A stretch of DNA of 28,226 nucleotides, from the IMG/VR virus record IMGVR_UViG_3300030106_006104, positions 1 through 28,226 of that record. One strand, given 5' to 3'. Both the position numbers and the translations under genes were made by a program. Numbering within the stretch: position 1 is the stretch's first letter; every line of letters begins with the position of its first letter. Of the stretch, positions 21,129-28,226 are shown piece by piece. The DNA is from a virus. The notes beneath the pieces were generated by a model, which worked only from the letters and a program-made list of their open reading frames with translations, ran no database searches and had not been told where the DNA came from.

Positions 21129-22063
21129 TTTATAATTCCCAACAATTCTATCATCATAGCCATCACATTTATTTCTTTATCAACAACCTGCGCATCTGAT
21201 AATTGATATTTAGCAATAGTCAATATACATTCTGCTACGTGTCCTTTACCATAATCATCAACTTCATCATACAACAAACGGAACACATCAGCAAAGTCTG
21301 ATATTTGATTATCACCTAACATCTTTCTTATAGTCACAAAAGCGTCTTTCTTACTTTGTGTTTTCAATACATTGACAACTTGAGTAGAAAATACATTTAC
21401 ATTCAAATCAACTGCAACTAAATTATCTTGGTCGATTGACAACTTACCATCAACTACTTGCCTTTGAGCAAAGTTTATAACTCTACGAATATCAGGATAG
21501 CCACCATTAACCAATGTAGCTACATCATCAACTTCGAACCCAACACCCTCTCCTTTTAAGATTTCGTTTAGGTGAATAGCAACTTCTTTTCTTGATGGTG
21601 GTACTATCTGAAATGGTTGGCAACGACTCTGTATTGGATCGATAATCCTTTCTACATAGTTACAAGTCAATATGAAACGAGTATGTTTAGAAAAAGTCTC
21701 CATAAGGTTACGCAAAGCCGCTTGTGCGTTAGGTGTGATGTAATCACACTCATCTAATATAACAACTTTCATATCTTTGAATCCAATAGTAGAAGCAAAA
21801 CCACGAACCTTATTACGAACTACATCAACACTATTCTCATCTGAAGCGTTAATATATAAGTGGTCACAATCTATATTATTGACAAGCAATTTAGCAAGAG
21901 TGGTTTTACCTGTACCTGCCCTACCATATAATAAAAGGTGTGGCAAATCCCCACTCTCTAAATAAACCTTAACCTTACTTTTTAGATGTTCATTTCCTAT
22001 ATAAGATTCAAGTGAATTAGGGCGATACTTTTCAACCCATAAGGTATTATCTAATCTTTCCAT
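21125..22063 (-). CDS. 44: Clamp loader ATPase subunit, gp44/RFC small subunit
   Basis: A 312-residue AAA+ protein. LWVEKYRPNSLESYIGNE (8-25) is the RFC/gp44 N-terminal box; Walker A GRAGTGKT is at 47-54, Walker B VVILDECD at 100-107, the sensor ILTCNYVERIIDPI at about 131-144, and the SRC arginine-finger motif at 146-148. It loads the gp45 clamp with gp62. Full-length for the family (about 315-320 residues). The start overlaps the Mom-like gene stop; the 3' end overlaps the heptose-kinase start. Confidence 0.95.
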   Translation of the reverse strand: MERLDNTLWVEKYRPNSLESYIGNEHLKSKVKVYLESGDLPHLLLYGRAGTGKTTLAKLLVNNIDCDHLYINASDENSVDVVRNKVRGFASTIGFKDMKVVILDECDYITPNAQAALRNLMETFSKHTRFILTCNYVERIIDPIQSRCQPFQIVPPSRKEVAIHLNEILKGEGVGFEVDDVATLVNGGYPDIRRVINFAQRQVVDGKLSIDQDNLVAVDLNVNVFSTQVVNVLKTQSKKDAFVTIRKMLGDNQISDFADVFRLLYDEVDDYGKGHVAECILTIAKYQLSDAQVVDKEINVMAMMIELLGIIK

Positions 22064-22815
22064 TTTTCGTTATTAACCTCTACTTTTGTTATTTCAATAT
22101 CGTGTTTATAGTTTTTAGGATAGTCCATTTCAGGATGTTTCATAACACTATGAAATTTTCTATTCTCTTTTTTATTACCAAGAAAGTAAATGTATCTATG
22201 TTTACTAGCTTCTTTCTTCAACCAAAAGTCGTGTCCAATAGCCTTAACCATTTTCTTAGGATCTGATGAACCAAATTTAGAATAAACACTTCTACTATGT
22301 ATCCATTCTCCATCTTCTTCTAATCTCAGAGAATAGGTTGGCGCCATTTGAAAAGCACCACAACCTTGATATATCCAATTAGTTGCTTGGTAGATAGCAC
22401 CATCGTGTGATTGTTCAGGGTCAGCATAAGATATTAGAACCTTTATATTTGGAGCATTTTCTTTCAACCATTTAAAAGTTAATCCTAATGCCAAAGACTC
22501 AATATTCTTACCATATCCATCGTGGATGAAGAGTCTCGTAAGTTCTAATATGTTTTTATTCTCTAATATTTCTTCAGAGAAGATAGAACCGAGAACTCTT
22601 CTTCCAACAGGAAAACCATAACATGCAACTCCCACAAGTTTCTCTTCAGCTTCTGCAAAGAATTTGTGTTCATTATCAGTTTGATAAAAGATTCCAAGAG
22701 GATAGCGACAAGATGACAACCTACCACTATAATGGTTTTTTTCTATTATATCCTTAGCCAATGGTTTATAGATTGGTCTAACAGATACTCTAGACTTATC
22801 TACATATTCTTCCAT
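22051..22815 (-). CDS. Mom-like GNAT-fold DNA-modification protein (copy 2)
   Basis: A 254-residue relative of the 19.0-19.7 kb Mom-like protein. Shared landmarks are IIEKNHYSGRLSSCRYPLGI near residue 23, GVACYGFPVG, ILELTRLFIHDGYGKNIES (about 88-106), VLISYADPEQSHDGAIYQATNWIY (about 128-150, split by family motif S-x-A-D-x-x-x-x-H-x-G-x-x-Y-x-A-x-x-W), and a late HRYIYFLGNKKENRK. It is longer, with a C-terminal lysine-rich extension. It lies between the clamp and the clamp loader, starting in a TAATG overlap with the clamp stop. The two copies are well diverged, which suggests different substrates or partners rather than recent duplication. Confidence 0.75.
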   Translation of the reverse strand: MEEYVDKSRVSVRPIYKPLAKDIIEKNHYSGRLSSCRYPLGIFYQTDNEHKFFAEAEEKLVGVACYGFPVGRRVLGSIFSEEILENKNILELTRLFIHDGYGKNIESLALGLTFKWLKENAPNIKVLISYADPEQSHDGAIYQATNWIYQGCGAFQMAPTYSLRLEEDGEWIHSRSVYSKFGSSDPKKMVKAIGHDFWLKKEASKHRYIYFLGNKKENRKFHSVMKHPEMDYPKNYKHDIEITKVEVNNEKWKD

Positions 22816-23531
22816 TACACATCTTGTTCAGCAACTAAGTAATATGTGGCATTATACTCATCAACTTTAAAATTGATTCTAGCCAAACCGCCTGAACTTA
22901 CTTCTAATGTAGCACCCTCACACTCTTTGTTTGCAACCAATACATCTCTGAATAGATTAGCATTGAAAGATACATTATCAATCTTATCATAAGATTCTGT
23001 TTCCACAGGAAGAGTAACACGATTAGTGTTAATCTCAGCATAACCAATCACAACCTTTACCCCATCATCGTTAGTCAATACTGTAAAATTATCAGTATCA
23101 GCCAAAGCACTTTTACCAGCAATAAACTTCTGCATAAAAGACTTATCGACTTTTATCTTTACCTCAAAATCAGGTATAGATTTAAGATTAGGTGGCGAAC
23201 TAATAACAGATAAATCTGAAAGCATATAATTAACATCAGATTTACTATCTGATATTTTAAGAGATACTGCTTTATCTCCAGCTTTAGTAAGATTCATTGT
23301 GATATTCTCTGACAGAACTGAAAGTAGTTTAACAAGCTGCTCTGTATTATATACACCTAAATCAGCCTCATCGAACTTCCAACCTGACATAGTTAGTTCT
23401 CCAAGTAAATTTTTATCACCAGTAATAAATCTAGTAGAAAGAGAATCTCCTTTACTATTAATTACAACCGATGAACAATTTCCGCCAAGATAGTACTTAT
23501 CAATAAAGCGGCTTAATGAATGTTTGTTCAT
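22815..23531 (-). CDS. 45: Sliding clamp, gp45-like
   Basis: A 238-residue DNA clamp in the T4 gp45/PCNA superfamily. Recognised by overall pattern and context: LSRFIDKYYLGGNCSSVVIN, then GWKFDEADLGVYNTEQLVKL, NYMLSDLSVISSPP and VSFNANLFRDVLVANKECEG, with a C-terminal YYLVAEQDV. The clamp tethers gp43 to DNA and also activates late transcription in T4. I take the ATG at 23531 (AAGGAG 5 bases upstream) over the GTG two codons earlier, which the ribosome site overlaps. A palindrome and promoter-like sequence precede it, so it may also be transcribed separately from the polymerase. Confidence 0.88.
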   Translation of the reverse strand: MNKHSLSRFIDKYYLGGNCSSVVINSKGDSLSTRFITGDKNLLGELTMSGWKFDEADLGVYNTEQLVKLLSVLSENITMNLTKAGDKAVSLKISDSKSDVNYMLSDLSVISSPPNLKSIPDFEVKIKVDKSFMQKFIAGKSALADTDNFTVLTNDDGVKVVIGYAEINTNRVTLPVETESYDKIDNVSFNANLFRDVLVANKECEGATLEVSSGGLARINFKVDEYNATYYLVAEQDV

Positions 23532-23552
23532 TTTCACTCCTTATGTAGTTTT

Positions 23553-23572
23553 TGATATATAAATATATATCA
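23553..23572. repeat. 20-base AT-rich perfect inverted repeat before the clamp gene
   Basis: TGATATATAAATATATATCA has nine-base arms and a two-base centre, in the 57 bases between the polymerase stop and the clamp ATG. Both flanks carry GTTTT. It overlaps the -10 of a promoter-like sequence, so an operator role is possible; its pure AT composition makes it a poor terminator. Confidence 0.6.
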
Positions 23573-23592
23573 GTTTTTATTTTCAAAATCAA
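23564..23592 (-). promoter_or_regulatory. Weak sigma70-like promoter before the clamp gene
   Basis: Minus-strand TTGATT (23592-23587), 17 bases, then TATATA (23569-23564), about 33 bases before the clamp ATG. The -35 overlaps the polymerase stop codon. Such AT-rich matches arise easily by chance in this genome. Confidence 0.3.
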
Positions 23593-26084
23593 AAAAATCT
23601 TTCCATAGATGTCTTTTTATTTACTGGCTCATTCCACTTCAATGAATCATAAAACATCATTATCTTTTTCTCTAACATTTGAGCATACATCTTTTTGTAG
23701 TCAATATTAGTTTTAATAAATTCTATTATTTGTGGTGGATCTTCATAACCTTTATATCCACAAGACTCTAATCCTAAATCATTTTGTCTTAGATAAACCC
23801 ACTTTATCTTTTCAGAGTTACTTATCTTTTCATATTTTTTACCAACTCCGAAATGTCTTAGTAAATCATTATAAGTTATAGCGGCTTTGATATGAGCTGG
23901 TGCACCTTTGGCAAACTTTGTAAACTTACCCATCTTACCATCTGAGTATTTCTTTAAGTTATTTATACCAGTTGGCATCGCTATCCTATCGAAGTCTACC
24001 AACTTCATAGATTCCTTAAAATTTATAATTCTCTCATCTATCTTATCCTTTGGCACAGTTGCCAGAATATCCTCTAATACACTTTTTAATAACTCACCCA
24101 TAGCCTTAGGAAAATTACTACGAACTAAGTCCAATCCTTTGACATGCAGTTTGTTTACCTTTACTCCATTGTCATTGATAATCTTCATACCATATCGTTT
24201 CTTCACAATAAACAAACCACTCTTAGCAATCAATTCCTGCTTTATCTCAAATCTATGTTTATCCAAATTCAAAAACCTTTTGGCAAAGTAATCATAAGAC
24301 TTATTCAGAAATCCCTGCATCTCATCAGCCACATCCAATATCCTCTTACTCATCATAGTCTCACTATCGAAGTCCATAGTAGGAAATCTTTTCTTAACTA
24401 ATGGAAGCGCTGAATAGAAAACTGAATCAGTATCAATATAAATACAATAGTCATTATTATCTCCCAACTCTTTGTTGTAGAAATGATTACCAATCTTTTT
24501 GGTAAACTTAATTAGTTCTTGACCTGTAAGTGTAGTAGCCTCAGCATTGTCTAAGTCATAGAATCTAAATACTGGCAAACCTAATACACCATATAATGAA
24601 TTTAGAACCACCTTTTGAATTAACTGACGACTTTTGAAGTAAGTATACTTCTCATTATCACCAGCATCACCGAACTTCTTCATCAATTTTCTATACTCCA
24701 CACGAGTATCGAACCACTTTTCTAACAGAGCCGGAATCAATCCTTTCTTATCACTACGATATAATACACCATTAGAAGATACTGAAACTTTATTATTATC
24801 AAAGAAATCTTTTAGTTCTGTTTCAGTAAGTTTACCCATCTCTTTTTCGCCTGACATAAGAGTATAAGTTTTCTTAGTTCCTTTCATAAACTCTTCAGCA
24901 TCCCAACCTTTTAATTTACCCATCTTTGTTTCAGGCGATACATTCAGAGACATAATAACTGATGGATACATAGATGTAATATCTAAATCAAATACCCAAT
25001 CGTGTTTACCTCTTTGTGGTGGTTGTACATAAGCACCAGCAAACTTCTCATCACTATTCATATTTGGTCTGGTTGGTTTATTAGGGGCTATCACTCCTAA
25101 GTTTTTTAGATAAACTAAAATAGCACCCTCTAAATAACGAGATGAGAAATAAACATCTTCATATGGAACGTGACCTACGTGACATACACCACGAGCCATA
25201 TCAATTAAATCTAATTTTTCGTGTAATCTTCTTACAAGTCTAACATCGTGTATGTTATACTCTACAAATTTATCTATGTTATTTTCATATAAATCATTTA
25301 GTGTTCCACTATAATCAATTTTCTTTTCACTAAGTTCGTGTTCAGCTACAGCATCTAATCTGTAAGATGATAATTGAGTATAGGTAAATAATTTATATAG
25401 AGCCAAATAATCCAAACAACTAACACCAGCAAACATATATCTCTTACGATGTTTGTTCCATTTAACTTCTCTTATAGGTGATATTAGATTAGCTATATCC
25501 GAACCAACTATTTTACAAGCTCTGTTATATAGATATGGCATATCAAATGAATCTGAATTCCAACCTGTAATTATGGTTGGTTTCCAATCTAAATATAATA
25601 GAAAAAATCTTTGTAGTAAATCAAACTCATTTTCAAAAGATTCGATAATCACATTATCTTTTGATTCTAAACTGAGTTTCTTTTTCTCATCCAATACTAA
25701 ACAATGATACTCATCTTCTTCTGAATTATGTACAGCAATCGCTGTCACTTTGTTTTTGGCATCTTCAGGATATGGAAAACCATCTGTTACTTCAACCTCT
25801 ATATCGATTGTCATAATACGATGGCCTTTAGACATTTCTTCTGAATCTGTGTAATTGTCTACTAATACACGAGTTTCAGGTGGAACATCTGATTCAAATA
25901 AATTTGGTGTGTCGGGATCGAATCTATAAACCTTTTTAAGTTTATCTCCATATAAAGATATATGAGTTCCAGCCCTATCCTTTACATAAGCATATTTTTT
26001 ATGTGGAAGTGTATAATAACCACTTTCATCATCCCATATATGAAACAATTGTTTTTTATTATCGAAGTAAACATTTTGGTACAT
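23589..26084 (-). CDS. 43: DNA polymerase, family B (T4 gp43-like)
   Basis: An 831-residue replicative polymerase with intact proofreading and polymerising sites. Exonuclease: DIEVEV (DIE at 94-96), GWNSDSFDMPYL (174-185), YNIHD (276-280). Polymerase: motif A DLDITSMYPS (366-375), motif B KVVLNSLYG (491-499), motif C YIDTDS (549-554), and a KKRYGMK box further on. The C-terminus ends SMERFF, a short hydrophobic tail like the clamp-binding peptide of family members. Length is normal for gp43 (roughly 800-900). It starts the replication operon after a TTGACT-type promoter-like sequence. No inteins or truncation seen. Confidence 0.97.
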   Translation of the reverse strand: MYQNVYFDNKKQLFHIWDDESGYYTLPHKKYAYVKDRAGTHISLYGDKLKKVYRFDPDTPNLFESDVPPETRVLVDNYTDSEEMSKGHRIMTIDIEVEVTDGFPYPEDAKNKVTAIAVHNSEEDEYHCLVLDEKKKLSLESKDNVIIESFENEFDLLQRFFLLYLDWKPTIITGWNSDSFDMPYLYNRACKIVGSDIANLISPIREVKWNKHRKRYMFAGVSCLDYLALYKLFTYTQLSSYRLDAVAEHELSEKKIDYSGTLNDLYENNIDKFVEYNIHDVRLVRRLHEKLDLIDMARGVCHVGHVPYEDVYFSSRYLEGAILVYLKNLGVIAPNKPTRPNMNSDEKFAGAYVQPPQRGKHDWVFDLDITSMYPSVIMSLNVSPETKMGKLKGWDAEEFMKGTKKTYTLMSGEKEMGKLTETELKDFFDNNKVSVSSNGVLYRSDKKGLIPALLEKWFDTRVEYRKLMKKFGDAGDNEKYTYFKSRQLIQKVVLNSLYGVLGLPVFRFYDLDNAEATTLTGQELIKFTKKIGNHFYNKELGDNNDYCIYIDTDSVFYSALPLVKKRFPTMDFDSETMMSKRILDVADEMQGFLNKSYDYFAKRFLNLDKHRFEIKQELIAKSGLFIVKKRYGMKIINDNGVKVNKLHVKGLDLVRSNFPKAMGELLKSVLEDILATVPKDKIDERIINFKESMKLVDFDRIAMPTGINNLKKYSDGKMGKFTKFAKGAPAHIKAAITYNDLLRHFGVGKKYEKISNSEKIKWVYLRQNDLGLESCGYKGYEDPPQIIEFIKTNIDYKKMYAQMLEKKIMMFYDSLKWNEPVNKKTSMERFF

Positions 26085-26118
26085 TTAGATTATAAAAACC
26101 CCTTTTTCAACATTTAAA

Positions 26119-26147
26119 GTTACAAACAAAAACCATTAAAGTCAAGC
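26119..26147 (-). promoter_or_regulatory. Candidate promoter before the DNA polymerase gene
   Basis: Minus-strand TTGACT (26147-26142), 17 bases, then TAACTT (26124-26119), about 35 bases before the polymerase ATG. The preceding AAAGC and following TT are identical to the candidate before the Nmad1 gene; both are followed by a GGGG run and TTATAAT shortly before the start codon. The -10 is poor for a sigma70 site, so a phage- or host-specific consensus may apply. Confidence 0.45.
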
Positions 26148-26160
26148 TTTATTTTGATAA

Positions 26161-26183
26161 AAAGGGGGCTTTTGCAAGCCCCC
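26161..26183 (-). terminator. Hairpin terminator after the TonB-dependent receptor gene
   Basis: GGGGGCTT (26164-26171), a four-base loop, and AAGCCCCC (26176-26183) form a perfect 8-bp GC-rich stem, 13 bases after the receptor stop. On the minus strand it is followed by TTTAT, a short U tract. It is by far the most GC-rich element in its surroundings and would separate the receptor transcript from the replication operon. Confidence 0.75.
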
Positions 26184-26195
26184 CAAATTACCATT

Positions 26196-28226
26196 TTAAA
26201 AATTAACAGAAAGTCCTAAGTTGAAGTGTCTTGGTGTACCCAAAAATACTTCAGCGTTATGAGCTGCGTGAACTTTGTCACCATACCCATTGTACTTACT
26301 ATTATCGACAGCATCCTGTACATAAACATTATCAAGTGCGTTAAACACGTGACCAGTTAGAGTTAAATCTAAACCAGCAATTTCTGGCAGTTTATATGCA
26401 AAATGCAAATCAAGTTTAGAATATCCAGGAGATTTCCAAACTTGTGCTCTGTCAGCGTCACCATCGACTTCACGAGAATCAGGACTCCAATCAGCATAGT
26501 GATTGTCGTATATCCTATAAAGACCCTGTAAACTAAGTCCATCGATTGGCTTTAGTGTAAGACCACCAACATAAGCAGTTTGTGGCATATCACCAACCAT
26601 TAAACCATCGAGAGCGTATTCATACTCTGTAGAAGTCTGACCAATGATTTGATTATCATCGTTGTATTCCATCTCTGTATAATCACCTTTAGCATCGCCA
26701 TCAAACTTCCAAGAACCAATACTTACTGCTACATCCAACTCAACCATTTCGTGAAGAGCAACTTTAGACTCTATCTCAAAACCGCTGTGACTTTGGTCAA
26801 CACCTTTAAGATAAATAATATCTGTGTCGCCTGAGTCACCTTGACCTGTTGTTACAGATTTAGTAAGGTTTCTATCTTTCCATTGAGTGTTATAGAAACT
26901 ACCTTTGATAGCAACTAATTCACTGTTATACTCACCACCGATTTCATTAGATATGAATTTCTCATTATCTGGATTCTGTGATACATTACCATCATAATCG
27001 ATTACATTATCTAAGATTGGTGGTTTCTGAACATACCCAACATTGGCAAATGCTGACATTCTATCATCAAGATTGAATCTACCACCACCTTTAACTTGAA
27101 AGGTTGTAATATTATCAGCCTCAACTACATCAGCATCAACAGCAAAATGGTCGTGATAAGTATATCCAATTGTAGATACACCACCCATACCATAAAGGTT
27201 GAATTTTTCAGTATCATATTTACCTTGCACAAATCCACCTAACCAATCAACAGTAGTTTCGTTATGATAAGCGATAATATCACCTAACCTAACAACTTTA
27301 CCATCAGCAGCGTTGTCATCAGCAAAATCAACATAATAGTCACCACCTAATAAATCACGAACTTCACGAGCGTGTTCTATACCAGCAGTTCTCCAATCAA
27401 GACCAATCTGAACTTCAAGTTCATCTGAAACATCATAGTTTAATTTAGAAATCAAACCATAAGTGTTTTGTCTATTGATTGAATTACGAAGTATACCTGT
27501 TGAGCGATTTTCTGTATCAGACCAAGCAGAATCTACATTAGCAGAGTTCTGTTCAATCTCAGCGTTCCAATCCCACATCCAAGGTGAACTTGCGTACCAA
27601 GCATTTCCTTCAACTGCAGGTATTCTACTGACACTACCATAAGTACCAGTTCCACCACCTGAACCACCAGACCAATAGAGTACAGAACTTAGTCTCATCT
27701 CATCATTGATGTCATAGAAATGGTTAAGGTTTACCAATGGTTTATGAAAGAAGTTTTCTCTTTCATTCAACATATTGGCATTATACCTATCGGTTGTTCT
27801 CGCACCATACATATACCAATACTGCTGGCCTTTGTATGATGGATCAACAGGTGCCCAATTTTGGTTGAAAAACCTACCAGCTTCGTGCTCAAACTTCTCA
27901 CCCTCAACATAAGCTGAATCGTTGTATCCATCGATACTACCAGCTAACTCTTGTGAATAAGTTGCTATGTTCTGTTTATATAGGTTTTGTCCGTGCCTTT
28001 GTGGTGCACCAATTGCGTATAACTCAAATCGATGTTCGTCATTCATCTGATAGGAACTACCAAAGTAGTAAGCCCATGCGTCTGTCCAAGTTCCATCAAT
28101 GAAACCATCACCAGTCTTACGAACTATTGTTCCACTAAGTGCCAGTTTGTCATTGATTAGACCTGAGTTATAGTTTAAAGTAGATTTGACGAATCCGCCT
28201 TCACCTACTTCTTGTTTTACTTTACC
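26196..28226 (-). CDS. TonB-dependent outer-membrane receptor, beta-barrel part (5'-truncated by window edge)
   Basis: The frame is open from the window end to a TAA at 26196, 676 residues; the true start and the plug domain lie outside. Alternating aromatic and polar strands fill the length (for example SGTIVRKTGDGFIDGTWTD, then AWAYYFGSSYQMNDEHRFEL), with FELYAIGAPQRHGQNLYKQN typical of TonB-dependent receptors of Bacteroidota and similar diderms. The protein ends LNLGLSVNF, the terminal phenylalanine signal for outer-membrane barrel insertion. Usual cargo is siderophores, vitamins or glycans; the ligand cannot be inferred. The gene is noticeably richer in GC than the phage genes (hand counts of 60-base lines: 27/60 at 27601, 26/60 at 27361, 23/60 at 27661 and 21/60 at 27001, against 15/60 at 17461 and 18/60 at 21301). 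It is likely of recent host origin, or an assembly artefact. Confidence 0.88.
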   Translation of the reverse strand, partial: GKVKQEVGEGGFVKSTLNYNSGLINDKLALSGTIVRKTGDGFIDGTWTDAWAYYFGSSYQMNDEHRFELYAIGAPQRHGQNLYKQNIATYSQELAGSIDGYNDSAYVEGEKFEHEAGRFFNQNWAPVDPSYKGQQYWYMYGARTTDRYNANMLNERENFFHKPLVNLNHFYDINDEMRLSSVLYWSGGSGGGTGTYGSVSRIPAVEGNAWYASSPWMWDWNAEIEQNSANVDSAWSDTENRSTGILRNSINRQNTYGLISKLNYDVSDELEVQIGLDWRTAGIEHAREVRDLLGGDYYVDFADDNAADGKVVRLGDIIAYHNETTVDWLGGFVQGKYDTEKFNLYGMGGVSTIGYTYHDHFAVDADVVEADNITTFQVKGGGRFNLDDRMSAFANVGYVQKPPILDNVIDYDGNVSQNPDNEKFISNEIGGEYNSELVAIKGSFYNTQWKDRNLTKSVTTGQGDSGDTDIIYLKGVDQSHSGFEIESKVALHEMVELDVAVSIGSWKFDGDAKGDYTEMEYNDDNQIIGQTSTEYEYALDGLMVGDMPQTAYVGGLTLKPIDGLSLQGLYRIYDNHYADWSPDSREVDGDADRAQVWKSPGYSKLDLHFAYKLPEIAGLDLTLTGHVFNALDNVYVQDAVDNSKYNGYGDKVHAAHNAEVFLGTPRHFNLGLSVNF

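Noticed and set aside
23557-23566. T4-type late promoter TATAAATA
   Set aside because: The plus-strand match points away from all genes and is part of a pure-AT palindrome; another minus-strand match near 23957 is inside the polymerase gene. Neither is convincing.
1-26084. Bacterial LPS or capsule locus on a host chromosome
   Set aside because: The same strand and overlapping gene style runs without a break into gp62, gp44, gp45 and gp43, which are phage-specific. The exception is the receptor beyond 26196, where a chimera remains possible.
1-28226. tRNA genes, CRISPR arrays, integrase and attachment sites
   Set aside because: No cloverleaf-like sequences, regular spaced repeats or recombinase-like proteins were noticed, and the gaps between genes are too short to hold most of them.

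Overview
The window reads as part of the genome of a large, AT-rich tailed phage of the T4-like supergroup that infects a Gram-negative (diderm) bacterium, most plausibly marine. The anchor is a recognisable T4-type replication set: family-B DNA polymerase (gp43), sliding clamp (gp45) and both clamp-loader subunits (gp44, gp62). Every gene I can support lies on the minus strand, so transcription runs from high to low coordinates. Almost all junctions overlap by 1-30 bases or are separated by a few bases. No tRNA, rRNA, CRISPR array, integrase or virion structural gene was seen, and there is no gene-free stretch longer than about 110 bases.

Reading with transcription: (1) 28226-26196 encodes the barrel part of a TonB-dependent outer-membrane receptor, cut by the window edge, visibly richer in GC than the rest and ending in a hairpin terminator. 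This is either an unusual phage cargo gene or a sign of an assembly join. (2) 26084-19671 is the replication module (gp43, gp45, gp44, gp62). It is interrupted by a Mom-like acetyltransferase, an HldE-type heptose kinase and a small zinc-ribbon protein. (3) 19668-16791 holds a second Mom-like protein, an Nmad1 (DUF1599) protein, a 45-residue ORF, a Cas4/RecB-like iron-sulfur nuclease, an unknown protein and a SLOG-fold protein. (4) 16751-12565 starts with a ribbon-helix-helix-like small protein and two small ORFs, then carries two GT4 glycosyltransferases and two unknowns. (5) 12575-1 is a dense surface-glycan island: GT2, GT9, GT-A-like and DUF616/DUF5672 enzymes, an HldD-like heptose epimerase, sugar methyltransferases, and a phosphonate module.

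The phosphonate module (about 5.1-2.2 kb) is the standout. It has PEP mutase fused to a cytidylyltransferase, a phosphonopyruvate decarboxylase split over two genes, and an iron-type alcohol dehydrogenase that fits phosphonoacetaldehyde reductase. Together they predict PEP -> phosphonopyruvate -> phosphonoacetaldehyde -> 2-hydroxyethylphosphonate -> CMP-hydroxyethylphosphonate. The next gene upstream is an alkaline-phosphatase-superfamily enzyme that could transfer or trim the group. Combined with the heptose genes, about nine glycosyltransferases and three or four methyltransferases, the window suggests that this phage rebuilds or decorates a surface glycan with phosphonate, heptose and methyl groups. 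Two Mom-like proteins plus Nmad1 suggest, separately, that it also modifies its DNA bases. Both systems are inferred from sequence only.
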